From Lachnospiraceae bacterium UBA3632 (GTDB lineage Bacteria > Bacillota > Clostridia > Lachnospirales > Lachnospiraceae), in contig DFKZ01000103.1 in NCBI GenBank assembly GCA_002373975.1, forward strand, positions 1 to 51,476: a stretch of DNA of 51,476 nucleotides, read 5' to 3'. The position numbers were made by a program, and so were the translations under genes. Under the pieces are notes generated by a model. The model did no database searches and was not told where the DNA came from. It saw only the letters and a list, made by a program, of their open reading frames with translations. Position 1 is the first letter of the stretch. The number at the start of each line of letters is the position of its first letter. Shown piece after piece: positions 27,080-36,485 of this stretch.

Positions 27080-29293
27080 CTAATCAAAATCAAACTGAAC
27101 AAAGCATCCGCCCGTGCCCTGCCCCAGTATATATTCCTCAAGTGAATCCTTAACATTCACAAGTATATCATAATCCTCGGCTTTAATATATACCACATAA
27201 CGATACATATCTTTCAATTTCTCTATAGCGGCGGGTGCCGGGCCGAGCACCGGTACCTTGTAAGTTCCCCTCCTTGCGATATCCGCAAGCTCTCCCGCCA
27301 GCTTTTCCGCACGCGCTCTGTCAGGGCCTGCAGTTCTTATTCCCAGCATGTGTGCCACCGGAGGATACCCCATAAGCCTTCGGTATGCGATCTCCTCGGA
27401 ATAGAATGTCTTATAATCCTGCGCCGCGGCGTGCACCACGGCATAATGATCGGGGCGGTAAGTCTGTATGACAGCATTTCCGGGAAGGGTTCCTCTCCCC
27501 GCGCGCCCTGCGGCCTGGGCCAGCAGCTGGAATGTTCTTTCTCCGGATCTGTGATCCGATCCGTTGAGCGAAATATCCGCGGCAATGATCCCCACAAGCG
27601 TAACATTGGGAAAATCATGCCCCTTTACTATCATCTGGGTGCCTATGAGCACCTGTGCTTCCCCGTTCATAAAAGAAGATAATATCTTCTCGTATGAATC
27701 CTTCGTCTTTGTGGTATCCGCATCCATTCTGAGGGTGGTCACACCGGGGAACATTTCCTTAAGCTTTTCCTCTATCTGTTCGGTTCCCGCTTTAAATCCC
27801 GCTATATAACCCGATCCGCAGGACGGGCACTTTTTCGGCTTTGCCGTCTCATATCCGCAGTAATGGCATACCAGCTTTCCGCCGTAGTGCTCCGACAGCG
27901 AAACATCGCAGTGCGGGCACTTTATCACCTCTCCGCACTCCCTGCAGGAGATAAAGCCGGCATATCCCCGCCTGTTTAAAAAGAGCATGGCCTGCTCGTT
28001 TTTTTCTATCCTGTCTTTCAGCAGAGCCTGCAGCTTTCTGGAAAAGATCGACCTGTTGCCTTCCTTAAGTTCCTGCCTCATATCCGTCACGGTCACTTCC
28101 GGCAGGCTTCCGCCTGTAAGCCTCTCGTTAAGTTCAAAGAGCTTTATCTCGCCTTTTTCTGCTTTATAATAGCTCTCCAAAGAGGGGGTGGCCGAGCCCA
28201 GTATCAGGGCTGCATTCTCTCTCCGCGCAATATATTCTGCGACGCGCACAGCATGGTATCTCGGAGTGTTTTCCGACTTATAGCTTGTCTCGTGCTCCTC
28301 GTCTATTATGATCATTCCCAGGTTGGGGAAAGGCACAAACAGTGCAGATCTCGGCCCTATGATCACATCGATCTCCCCCGCTGATGCCCGCATACACTGA
28401 TCGTATCTCTCGCCGGGAGAAAGTGTGGAATTCATCACGCTCACCCTGCTTCCGAACCTTTGATAAAACCTTACAAGTGTCTGATAAGTGAGAGCTATCT
28501 CGGGGATCATAAAGATCACCTGCTCGCCCCTGCTTACAGCGATCTGTGCAAGTGTCATATACACTTCGGTCTTGCCGCTCCCGGTTATTCCGTGGATCAG
28601 ATACTCCCCGGGGCGGGATTCATCGATATCTTTCTTTACGGAATCGACTATGGCCTGCTGGGATGCGCTCAGCGTAAGTGTCGGTCCTTCCCCTTTGTTT
28701 ACATGCACTGGATTCCTGTATTTCGTAACGGAATCTATTCTCAGCGCGCCTGCCTTTTCAAGGGATCTTATGGTGGAAGCGGACACTCCCAGCTTTCCCG
28801 TTATCCATTCATAGGGAATGCTCTCCTGCTCAAGAAGAGCATCAAGAAGCTTAACCTTGGCGTTCTGATTCTTCTTTCTTAAGGCTTCGCCCTTTAAACT
28901 CAGCAGTTCTTCCCGTCCGAGAGTCCTGACCACTTCCCGGAGTAAAAGCTGCTTAACCTTTGCCTTGGCAGGAAGGACCACATGAAGTGCCTGACTCATG
29001 GTCCCGCCGAAATTGCTCTTGATAAAAGCCGCCAGTTCAAACTGCTTTTCCTCTATCGAGACGGATGCTCCCGAAACTCCGATAATATCCTTCACTATCG
29101 AAGGGTCGCAGTCAGGCTCCTCGAGAAGCGATATAACATAGGCCTTGCGGGGATTGTTTCCTCTTCCGAAGGGTACATCCACTCTGTTGCCCACATCTAT
29201 CTTTCCCGCAAGTTCATCCGGAATATGATAGCAAAAAGGTCTGTCCAGAGAACTCAGACTTATATCGATTATCACATTAGCGTATCTTTTCAT
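27080..29293 (-). CDS. priA: Primosomal protein N', replication restart helicase
   Basis: The protein is 737 residues from the ATG at 29293. The open frame extends 21 codons further into murE but that part does not look like PriA. It has an N-terminal fork-binding domain (RYANVIIDISLSSLDRPF), Walker A GITGSGKTEVY and a DEEH box. The zinc-binding insert has four CxxC pairs starting at CRECGEVIKCPHC, and helicase motifs V-VI follow (QAAGRAGR). It reloads the replisome at stalled forks. The start is about 10 bp after murE and has no strong ribosome site, so it may rely on coupling to murE. It opens the conserved priA-def-fmt-rsmB run. Confidence 0.95.
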   Translation of the reverse strand: MKRYANVIIDISLSSLDRPFCYHIPDELAGKIDVGNRVDVPFGRGNNPRKAYVISLLEEPDCDPSIVKDIIGVSGASVSIEEKQFELAAFIKSNFGGTMSQALHVVLPAKAKVKQLLLREVVRTLGREELLSLKGEALRKKNQNAKVKLLDALLEQESIPYEWITGKLGVSASTIRSLEKAGALRIDSVTKYRNPVHVNKGEGPTLTLSASQQAIVDSVKKDIDESRPGEYLIHGITGSGKTEVYMTLAQIAVSRGEQVIFMIPEIALTYQTLVRFYQRFGSRVSVMNSTLSPGERYDQCMRASAGEIDVIIGPRSALFVPFPNLGMIIIDEEHETSYKSENTPRYHAVRVAEYIARRENAALILGSATPSLESYYKAEKGEIKLFELNERLTGGSLPEVTVTDMRQELKEGNRSIFSRKLQALLKDRIEKNEQAMLFLNRRGYAGFISCRECGEVIKCPHCDVSLSEHYGGKLVCHYCGYETAKPKKCPSCGSGYIAGFKAGTEQIEEKLKEMFPGVTTLRMDADTTKTKDSYEKILSSFMNGEAQVLIGTQMIVKGHDFPNVTLVGIIAADISLNGSDHRSGERTFQLLAQAAGRAGRGTLPGNAVIQTYRPDHYAVVHAAAQDYKTFYSEEIAYRRLMGYPPVAHMLGIRTAGPDRARAEKLAGELADIARRGTYKVPVLGPAPAAIEKLKDMYRYVVYIKAEDYDILVNVKDSLEEYILGQGTGGCFVQFDFD

Positions 29294-29303
29294 CGGCAAG
29301 TCA

Positions 29304-30785
29304 TTAAACCTTGATGTTTTCTTCCTCCAGGATCTCCTTAATGAGCACTCTCTCATCCATCGGGTGCTTAACGCCCTTTATCTCCTGATAATCCTCATGT
29401 CCTTTTCCCGCAAGGACGATAACATCCCCTCTTTTTCCGTTCTTAATGGCATACCTTATGGCTTCCTTGCGATCGGGTATCTCGATATACTTACCGTCGG
29501 TTTTGGATATTCCGGTAACGATATCCGCTATTATATCAAGCGGTTCCTCGAACCTGGGATTGTCCGAGGTGATGATCGTCAGATCCGCCAGCTTTCCGCT
29601 CACCTCTCCCATCTCAAAGCGCCTTGACTTAGCCCTGTTTCCTCCGCATCCGAAAAGGCATATAAGCCTTTCGGGATCATATTCCTTAAGCGCAGTGAGC
29701 AGACTTTCAAGAGCCATTGCGTTGTGAGCGTAGTCGATAAGAAGAGTGAACTCGTCCGATACCTTTACCTTTTCGATCCTGCCCTTTACATGTGCGGAAA
29801 GGAGGGCTGTTTCTATATCATCTTCCGACGCGCCGAAATGCCTGCAGATAGCCGCGGCGCAGAGGGCATTGTACACGCTGAACCTGCCGGGTGAAGGAAC
29901 CTTTGCATCGAGGGTAAGCAGCCCTTTTGTCTTAAAGCTTACACCAAGATGGCCCGGCTCCTTATCGAGGCTGATCGACACTGCCCTTAGATCACATTTT
30001 TCGCCCATTCCGTAGGTCTCAAGAGTGCAGGTATGACCTTCCAGAACTCTCTCAAAGAATTCGTCATCCCCATTTGCGATTCCCACTTTACACTGCTTAA
30101 AGAGCATGGATTTGCACATGAGATACTCGTCAAAATCCTTATGCTCGTTAGCACCGATATGATCGGGGGAAAGATTTGTAAACACGCCTATATCAAACAC
30201 AAATCCGGCGCTTCTGTGTTGCATAAGAGCCTGGCTTGACACTTCCATCACAACGGTATCGAGTCCTGCATCCGCCATCCTTTTAAAGTATCCCTGAAGC
30301 TCATAGGATTCGGGGGTGGTATTCTTGGCAGGGATATGTTCATCACCTATAATGACCTCTATGGTGCCGATAAGCCCTACCTTTTTGCCCATATGTTCAA
30401 GAGCCGACTTTACCAGATAAGTGGTGGTGGTTTTCCCTTTTGTACCGGTGATGCCCACGGTTTTTAGCCTTTCAGCGGGGTGATCGAACCATGCTGCGGA
30501 CATGAGCGCAAGAGCGTATCTGGTATCCTTTGTAACCACGCACACACATCCTGTCCCCTCAAGGCCTTCGATCTTCCTCTCGGCGATAACCGCTGCGGCA
30601 CCGCTCTGAGCTGCCGAAAGTGCCGCATCATGGCCGTCAAAATTCGCTCCCTTTATGCATACAAAAGCACTTCCTTTTTCAACCTTCCGTGAATCGTACA
30701 CAAGGGATGATATTTCAGCATCATCGCTTCCGAAATATACCTCACATTCAAGACCTTTTAAAAGATCGCTCAACTTTTCAGACAT
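29304..30785 (-). CDS. murE: UDP-MurNAc-tripeptide synthetase
   Basis: The 493-residue Mur ligase has the ATP loop GTKGKTTTTYL (about 115-125), a central domain with KNTTPESYELQ, and the C-terminal DNPRFEEP (about 405-412). DNPR is the signature for enzymes that add meso-diaminopimelate; lysine-adding MurE proteins differ here. It therefore attaches the third amino acid to UDP-MurNAc-L-Ala-D-Glu in the cytoplasm. It lies directly upstream of priA with an AGGTGACAGGA site before its start. No other mur genes are in the window. Confidence 0.95.
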   Translation of the reverse strand: MSEKLSDLLKGLECEVYFGSDDAEISSLVYDSRKVEKGSAFVCIKGANFDGHDAALSAAQSGAAAVIAERKIEGLEGTGCVCVVTKDTRYALALMSAAWFDHPAERLKTVGITGTKGKTTTTYLVKSALEHMGKKVGLIGTIEVIIGDEHIPAKNTTPESYELQGYFKRMADAGLDTVVMEVSSQALMQHRSAGFVFDIGVFTNLSPDHIGANEHKDFDEYLMCKSMLFKQCKVGIANGDDEFFERVLEGHTCTLETYGMGEKCDLRAVSISLDKEPGHLGVSFKTKGLLTLDAKVPSPGRFSVYNALCAAAICRHFGASEDDIETALLSAHVKGRIEKVKVSDEFTLLIDYAHNAMALESLLTALKEYDPERLICLFGCGGNRAKSRRFEMGEVSGKLADLTIITSDNPRFEEPLDIIADIVTGISKTDGKYIEIPDRKEAIRYAIKNGKRGDVIVLAGKGHEDYQEIKGVKHPMDERVLIKEILEEENIKV

Positions 30786-30877
30786 TTCCTGTCACCTCAT
30801 AAACATAATAAATGAAGCAGCTATCATTCGCATCAGTCCCGAACAATAACTGCCTCTGTAGGCTCCGGCCTTCGTGA

Positions 30878-31636
30878 TCATCCAAGCACTTTTTTCTTTT
30901 CGAAAAAATCATCGATCGCCTGAACAAAAGCGTCCGAAGACATGGATTTTAATAAATACCCTTCCGGTTTAAGTCCCATAACGTCCATAATGGTGTTCCT
31001 GTCATTTCTTCCCGTAAGGAAGATTACCGGAACCCCCATGAAATCCTGCTCGGTGCGGACGATCTCAAGAACCTGCTTACCGTTTATAACAGGCATCTCG
31101 TAATCGAGAAGCACGAGATCCGGCTTGTCGAGGCTCAGATACTTAACCGCCATCGCTCCCGAATTGGCCAGGATCACCTGATATTTTTCTCCGAGAAGAT
31201 TCTTGACGTTTCTGAGCATAACACCCGAATCGTCAACAACAAGTATCTTCTTTTTAATGACATTACTCTTCTCTTCAAGATACTCATTAACCCTTGCCGC
31301 GATGTCTTTTACATCGAATGGTCTGAATATCTCTTCCTCGATGGCTGCCTCGGTAATGATGCCGCGTATGCCCTCGATATCTATCGGATATCCCAACAGG
31401 AATATGGGGATGTCTTTTTCGATCGCAATATCTCTGAGATAGACAAGAGCCTGTGATTTGTCGCTCATGGTGGACTCGACGATGATCAGACATATATCGG
31501 GAGTTTCCTGTACTGCGGCGATTTCCCTCATATCGGGCTCTATCTCGATGATCTTATGATCATAGCTCTGTATATATTCAATTAATGAAGTGGTCAGATA
31601 CTTTCGTCCTTCCCTTATGACCAGAACGTTTGCCAT
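30878..31636 (-). CDS. Tandem two-receiver response regulator
   Basis: This 252-residue protein consists of two receiver domains and no output domain. The C-terminal one (about 128-250) is complete: VVDDS acidic pair, LLDYEMP phospho-acceptor, FLTGR threonine and LLKS lysine. The N-terminal one (about 1-120) keeps the fold but has lost the acidic pair, so it is probably a non-phosphorylated partner domain. It may act by protein contact, as CheY- or Spo0F-like relay proteins do. No kinase is adjacent. A promoter with an 8-bp inverted repeat over the expected transcription start lies upstream. Confidence 0.85.
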   Translation of the reverse strand: MANVLVIREGRKYLTTSLIEYIQSYDHKIIEIEPDMREIAAVQETPDICLIIVESTMSDKSQALVYLRDIAIEKDIPIFLLGYPIDIEGIRGIITEAAIEEEIFRPFDVKDIAARVNEYLEEKSNVIKKKILVVDDSGVMLRNVKNLLGEKYQVILANSGAMAVKYLSLDKPDLVLLDYEMPVINGKQVLEIVRTEQDFMGVPVIFLTGRNDRNTIMDVMGLKPEGYLLKSMSSDAFVQAIDDFFEKKKVLG

Positions 31637-31663
31637 ATTCCCTCCGGGAAAGTATATTCATAG

Positions 31664-31710
31664 TACAATAAATCACGATTATTGTATCATTTTAAGACTG
31701 CTTTAGTCAA
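31664..31710 (-). promoter_or_regulatory. Promoter and operator of the two-receiver regulator
   Basis: TTGACT (31705-31710) and TACAAT (31681-31686) are 18 bases apart. TACAATAA/TTATTGTA arms at 31664-31671 and 31679-31686 cover the -10 box and the start site, as a repressor operator would. Confidence 0.55.
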
Positions 31711-31717
31711 GGTCACT

Positions 31718-32491
31718 TCAAAGCTCCCTGACATCACTGAAATTCCACGATTTTATGTTTATCTCCACTATCGGAGTGCCGCAGTAAGTACATTTCTTGG
31801 CACCAAGCATCTTAAGAGGCGCACCGCAGTTGGGACAGCTCACGCCCATCCCGGCCTGATAATTGTCGAGAGAGGCATCCCTGTCCTGCACATATATCAT
31901 ATCCACATCATACTTGGACTGGGTCTTGACTTCTTTACTGCCCTTAACGATCTGTCCGTCCCTGTCTGTCCGGTAATAAAAATACTCTATAGCAGACTGA
32001 AATGTTATAATGCATCTGCCGGCTTTTTTGCTGTACTGGTTGATCTCTGTACGGTGTATCTTGATATTCTCGTATGTTTCCCTGCATTCACTGTTTTTAA
32101 GATCCCTGATACGGTTTTCAAGCTTGTTTTCAAGCTCGTCATAACCTTCAGTGAGAAGTTCCGGATCCAGCTCACTCACAGCCTGCAGAAAGGAAATCAG
32201 AACCGACTGTGCTCTGGCCTTTGCCTCCTCGTAATCAAGATCGGGAAAATCCCTGTTTATCGCAGGCAAAAGGAGCGTGGTCTGTCCTGATACCGACTTG
32301 GGAGGCTGCTCTAATATATCACCTTTGGTGATACCCGAGTCCGATACCGCTTTCGCGATATCCGCAACATCGGATATCACTCCGGTAATGTCTTTTGCCG
32401 CTCCCGCGATCTTTCTGATCACAGTGATCACCACCAATGCAATTATAACGATTACTATCACACCGATAACCGGCGGAATCATATTAAACAT
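31718..32491 (-). CDS. Membrane-anchored Tim44-like protein with zinc ribbon
   Basis: The 257-residue protein has one N-terminal membrane helix (about residues 5-25), an amphipathic linker, and a soluble domain at about 85-205 resembling Tim44/TIM44-like lipid- or protein-binding domains. A C-terminal zinc ribbon follows (CPNCGAPLKML...CTYCGTPI). The ribbon faces the cytoplasm if the helix is a simple N-out anchor. Exact function is unknown. It lies 32 bp behind the small DUF4190-like gene, and the two may form a transcription unit. Confidence 0.55.
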   Translation of the reverse strand: MFNMIPPVIGVIVIVIIALVVITVIRKIAGAAKDITGVISDVADIAKAVSDSGITKGDILEQPPKSVSGQTTLLLPAINRDFPDLDYEEAKARAQSVLISFLQAVSELDPELLTEGYDELENKLENRIRDLKNSECRETYENIKIHRTEINQYSKKAGRCIITFQSAIEYFYYRTDRDGQIVKGSKEVKTQSKYDVDMIYVQDRDASLDNYQAGMGVSCPNCGAPLKMLGAKKCTYCGTPIVEINIKSWNFSDVREL

Positions 32492-32523
32492 AGATCATTA
32501 AATCCTTTCGGGAAACCGTCGTA

Positions 32524-33042
32524 TCAATATAACTCCTGTAATATCTCACCGAATACATCCGATGAAGCTCCCAATGAGCCGAGACCTGCCGCAGTTCCTA
32601 TAGCGGCACATACGATAATGCCGATAGTTATGCTAAGGCCGATTCCCACTGCACTGAGGATGATTCCGGGAACCGCAAGCTTTTTACCGGTTTCGATCTT
32701 TTTGGTGATAATTGTAGCTTCTTCATGAACCTTTTTGTGAAGTATGGTTGCTGCAACCCCCGTTCCGATTCCGAAAAGGCCGAAAATAATGGCATAGATG
32801 ATTCCGTAAATAGGGATCCATCCGCAAGTGACGGTTGCAATACCTTCAACCAGGGATGCTATACCCATTACAAGACCCGTGATCTCTTTTCCGGGGCATT
32901 TGGTTCCTACAGGCTGCACTGCCGCAGGGTTGTAATTATATGCCGGAGCAGGCTGAACCTGCTGCTGATATACAGGCTGCTGGTAAACCTGCTGCTGAGG
33001 CTGCTGGGGTGTGTCGCTTTGGTAGATTGAATTGTTGTCCAT
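32524..33042 (-). CDS. Small membrane protein with Q/P/Y-rich N-terminus (DUF4190-like)
   Basis: The 172-residue protein starts with a glutamine/proline/tyrosine-rich region (about 1-45, with QQPVYQQ repeats). Two membrane hairpins follow (about 52-100 and 120-165), typical of DUF4190 proteins common in Firmicutes. No catalytic residues are visible. AAAGGAG lies before the start. Function is unknown; its neighbour is a membrane-anchored zinc-ribbon protein. Confidence 0.6.
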   Translation of the reverse strand: MDNNSIYQSDTPQQPQQQVYQQPVYQQQVQPAPAYNYNPAAVQPVGTKCPGKEITGLVMGIASLVEGIATVTCGWIPIYGIIYAIIFGLFGIGTGVAATILHKKVHEEATIITKKIETGKKLAVPGIILSAVGIGLSITIGIIVCAAIGTAAGLGSLGASSDVFGEILQELY

Positions 33043-33083
33043 GATAATCTCCTTTTTGTATCAATTATTCTTTTACTTTATAG

Positions 33084-33170
33084 TTATACACCGACTAAAT
33101 ATTTTTTCAAGAGGCTTTCAAGTTCCATGGGGTTCACCGGCTTGGAGAGATAATCTCTCTCATAACCCAA
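33084..33170 (-). pseudogene. Remnant of a receiver domain C-terminus
   Basis: Just after the stop of the gene at 33177 the same minus-strand frame reads LGYERDYLSKPVNPMELESLLKKYL-type sequence in 28 codons and then stops. This is the end of a response-regulator receiver domain, with the conserved lysine-proline pair at SKPVNP and the last helix. There is no start or ribosome site, so it is a fragment of a lost hybrid kinase or regulator gene. Confidence 0.75.
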
Positions 33171-33176
33171 ACGATA

Positions 33177-35075
33177 CTACCAGTCAATCTTTACGAAACG
33201 CACTGCCCCCGGGGCTACCGGAACATCGATCGCAAACTCAAGAGGTTCCGGAATAATGGTGGCACTGTCAAGACGCCATGCCGGCTTGGGTAAAGGTTTA
33301 ACATCCATATACCGCTGACCGGATTCGATATCGGTCACTCCCTGCGGCCTGCGGGTTGTTTCGTCTGTAGCAGTCCTTGCGCCCATGGACGTGATATCTC
33401 CGGGCTGCATATCCATCTGATCGCCGTACCACTGCTTATCATCATCACCGTACATATCGCCTCTGACGATCAGCCTTATATTCTGGTTTCTGTCCCCATA
33501 GTTCATCAGAGCATATATTCCGTTATCATATTCAAAGAGGCTGAACTTTCCGCTTCCGCGGTCACCGTTATCGGTGCTGCATGTGGCTTCATCCGGGCCC
33601 GCATACACGGGAAGCCCCTGGGTGATATGCTTTGCAATATTCTCTCTCACTGCTGCGGGCAGCTTGTAAAGATCGGCAAAATTCTCGGGAATATTGAGTA
33701 TGAAGAGCCTTCCCTTTCCGTACTGATCCTCGGTAAGAACGGGATAATTATCCTCTCCGGCCTGTACGAAAATATCGGCCCAGGTTGCATTTGTCTTGTA
33801 ATTCAACGCTTCGAATCCTATCCTGCCGGCAGCGGAGGCTGTCTTCATCACGTTGAAATTGCGGTTTCCGATCACAAACTCCGCACCTTCTATATGCCTT
33901 CCGGTGAGCCTTACCGATGTCAGATCCTCTATGCCTTTTCCCGATACTCCCTTGAAGAAACCGGTGGTTATAACCGCATTTCCTCCTGCTCTTACATAGC
34001 TCTCAAGCCTTTCCAGCACATCTTCGCAGTAAAGAGCATTGGCTGCAAGGAACATGACCGGTGCATCCTTTTCAAATTCTCTGACCGGTTCTACAGGTAT
34101 TCCGCACATACCAAGGTAGTTGTAAAGCTGATCCTCGCCCTCTCCGTCGTAGGGTTCGAAAGCCTTTACGCCAATGGGGTTTCCGACCTTTGCCATAAGA
34201 GCATCCGTCCTTGTAAGCGATGCGCCAAGGAAGGAAAGGAGCGGGTTATTTATAAGCCATTCATAGTTAAAGAGCATGAGCTCTTTAGCTCCGGCAAAGA
34301 GCGTAAGATTTGCCTGATTGATCCACACGCTGGCGTTATCTGCTGATCCGCCCGGATCTATCCATCCGCCGCCGTTTCTGCCGGGTGCGGTGTTTTCCAG
34401 AAGCCTTATATTGGAATAAGACATATAGCTCTGCAGATGCTGCTGCGACCAGATGGGAGATCTGCTCTCCGTTCCGGTGAATATTCCGTCAAATATATCC
34501 TTCTGCGTGCCGGGTGTGTATCCGTTCTCCGCAAAGCTCTCATACCAGTTGGGATATTTGATCACAAATTTAAGCTTAGGATTGATGCTGTGGGCAAGAT
34601 TTACGATCTCTTTGGAAAATTCCGTCATAAGCTCGGTGCGGTACTGCGCCCATGTTCTTTTCCCCTTGGCCTGTATACACTTTTCGCATCTGCATGATGT
34701 AAAGAAATAATCGTCGAGGATTATCTCATCAAACACTTCGGAAAGATCCCTGACTATCTGCAGATATCTGTCCCTGTGGGATTTATCCGTATAACAGAAT
34801 ACATCCATTACGGTGGGCTTTCTTTCGCCTTCAAAAACCGTTGAAGTAATTCCCCCGGCAGTGATGATCCCCTTTTCTTCAAAGACCTTTTTAGCTATCT
34901 TAAGCTGTTCCTTCGATACATCCGATCTGCCCCTGTGGTTCTCGATGTAAACCTTTCCGATGGGTGCCTTTTCAAGCGCCGTCTCCAGGTCCTTTCTCAT
35001 CTTGTCCTCGTCCGCACGGTTCAGATAGTACGCCCATACATATGCCGATACCGTAAAGTTGTCATACCCTTTCAT
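33177..35075 (-). CDS. Putative glycoside hydrolase (TIM barrel plus beta-galactosidase trimerisation-like domain)
   Basis: The 632-residue protein has an N-terminal barrel-like region (about 1-330) with DEIILDDYFFTSCRCEKC, where the DD pair and the cysteine pair resemble a catalytic or metal site. A Rossmann-like domain at about 340-480 recalls the GATase-like trimerisation domain of GH42 enzymes. The C-terminal 150 residues are beta-rich. No signal peptide is seen. I cannot assign a GH family or substrate with confidence. It lies behind a MATE exporter gene, 38 bp away. Confidence 0.5.
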   Translation of the reverse strand: MKGYDNFTVSAYVWAYYLNRADEDKMRKDLETALEKAPIGKVYIENHRGRSDVSKEQLKIAKKVFEEKGIITAGGITSTVFEGERKPTVMDVFCYTDKSHRDRYLQIVRDLSEVFDEIILDDYFFTSCRCEKCIQAKGKRTWAQYRTELMTEFSKEIVNLAHSINPKLKFVIKYPNWYESFAENGYTPGTQKDIFDGIFTGTESRSPIWSQQHLQSYMSYSNIRLLENTAPGRNGGGWIDPGGSADNASVWINQANLTLFAGAKELMLFNYEWLINNPLLSFLGASLTRTDALMAKVGNPIGVKAFEPYDGEGEDQLYNYLGMCGIPVEPVREFEKDAPVMFLAANALYCEDVLERLESYVRAGGNAVITTGFFKGVSGKGIEDLTSVRLTGRHIEGAEFVIGNRNFNVMKTASAAGRIGFEALNYKTNATWADIFVQAGEDNYPVLTEDQYGKGRLFILNIPENFADLYKLPAAVRENIAKHITQGLPVYAGPDEATCSTDNGDRGSGKFSLFEYDNGIYALMNYGDRNQNIRLIVRGDMYGDDDKQWYGDQMDMQPGDITSMGARTATDETTRRPQGVTDIESGQRYMDVKPLPKPAWRLDSATIIPEPLEFAIDVPVAPGAVRFVKIDW

Positions 35076-35113
35076 GATTAACCTCCGAATTGTATTGTGC
35101 CTTATAGTATGCT

Positions 35114-36484
35114 TTATATCTCGACCGGTTCCCCTGCTTTTACCCTGCTTAGTCCGAAATCTTTTTTGCTTCGTGCAAAATAATAGATCATATTAAGTGC
35201 CGCTGCAGCGATCCACGCCATGGGTGTGGCAACAGAGATTCCCACAAATCCAAATATCCTGCTCACCACTACCGCTGCGGTTATTCTCATCGAAAGCTCA
35301 AGCACACCCCCGAGCATGGGGATACGCGTCTCCCCGATACCCTGCACCGCCGCACGGAAAATAAAAAGAACCGCTGCGCTCCACAGAAAGCATGATTCGA
35401 TGGTCATGTATATACGTGAAAGCCTCAGCACTTCCAGTTCTTCTTTTCCGACAAAGATAGATACAAGGGCTTTGCAGCTTACGATCAGCACCGCTCCCAT
35501 CACTATACTGAATATGCCTTCGGCGATAAGGGAAACTTTGACTCCTTCCCTGATCCTCTCCTTTTTCCCGGCCCCGAAATTCTGCGCGGTAAACGTGACC
35601 AGCGCCGTCGCTATGGCGAACATCGGAGATACGGTAAATGTATCGATCTTGCTGCAGGCTGTATAGGCAGCTATCGCGTCGGGTCCCATGCCGTTTAACG
35701 CGCTCTGGAAAAACATCACGCCTATACCTGTGATGGAATTCTGCACTGAGATGGGAAGTCCCGTCCTTACATGATCCCACAAAAAACGCCCTTCTATCCG
35801 GAAATCGGACGGCTTTAATCTGAAAAGCTCATACCTTTTCATGCTGTAGATAAGGCATGTTACTCCCGAAAGAGTCTGGGAGAGGATCGTTGCATAAGCC
35901 GCCCCGGCTACGCCGAGCCCGAAGGCCAGTATAAACAAAAAGTCCAGTCCGATATTAATGACCGAAGCAATTATCAAAAATACAAGAGGGGTTGTGCTGT
36001 CCCCTATGGCCCTTAACAGGCTTGATACCATGTTATAGAGCAGCACGCCCGCAAATCCGCCTATACAGATAAGCTGGTAAATGTAGGCATCCTCATACAG
36101 CTCCGGAGGTATCTTAAGGACAACAAACAACCCTCTTAAAAACAAAAGCCCGAAGCCGGTGCACAAAAGTGCCATAACCGTCCCGATGATATATACCATC
36201 GCAACGGACCGCTTTGCCTTTTCTCTGTCACCCGCCCCGATAAACTGGGCGGTGAGTATGGTCACACCGCTCGACAGGCCCGACATCAGGCTGAATATGA
36301 CAAAATGAATACTGTTGGTGGAGCCCACCGCTGCCAGAGCATTTGCTCCGAGTGTGCGCCCCACTATTATGGTATCTGCAGCAGAATACACCTGCTGAAA
36401 AATGTTTCCAACAAGTACAGGCAACATGAATAGCAGTATTTTTTGTAAAGGATTGCCTACCGTCAGATCTGTTTTGTCTTTCAC
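35114..36484 (-). CDS. MATE family efflux transporter
   Basis: This 456-residue protein has 12 hydrophobic segments in two related halves. The MATE pattern appears as LPVLVGNIFQQVYSAADTIIVGRTLG near the start, with the matching second-half block TGLPISVQNSITGIGVMFFQ. It exports cationic compounds or drugs using a proton or sodium gradient; the substrate is unknown. It starts at a GTG two bases past the stop of the GNAT gene, so the two are probably coupled. Confidence 0.9.
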   Translation of the reverse strand: MKDKTDLTVGNPLQKILLFMLPVLVGNIFQQVYSAADTIIVGRTLGANALAAVGSTNSIHFVIFSLMSGLSSGVTILTAQFIGAGDREKAKRSVAMVYIIGTVMALLCTGFGLLFLRGLFVVLKIPPELYEDAYIYQLICIGGFAGVLLYNMVSSLLRAIGDSTTPLVFLIIASVINIGLDFLFILAFGLGVAGAAYATILSQTLSGVTCLIYSMKRYELFRLKPSDFRIEGRFLWDHVRTGLPISVQNSITGIGVMFFQSALNGMGPDAIAAYTACSKIDTFTVSPMFAIATALVTFTAQNFGAGKKERIREGVKVSLIAEGIFSIVMGAVLIVSCKALVSIFVGKEELEVLRLSRIYMTIESCFLWSAAVLFIFRAAVQGIGETRIPMLGGVLELSMRITAAVVVSRIFGFVGISVATPMAWIAAAALNMIYYFARSKKDFGLSRVKAGEPVEI

Positions 36485-36485
36485 G

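Noticed and set aside
29294..29356. PriA extension overlapping murE
   Set aside because: The 21 extra residues do not look like PriA, whose usual N-terminus starts at the internal MKRYANV.
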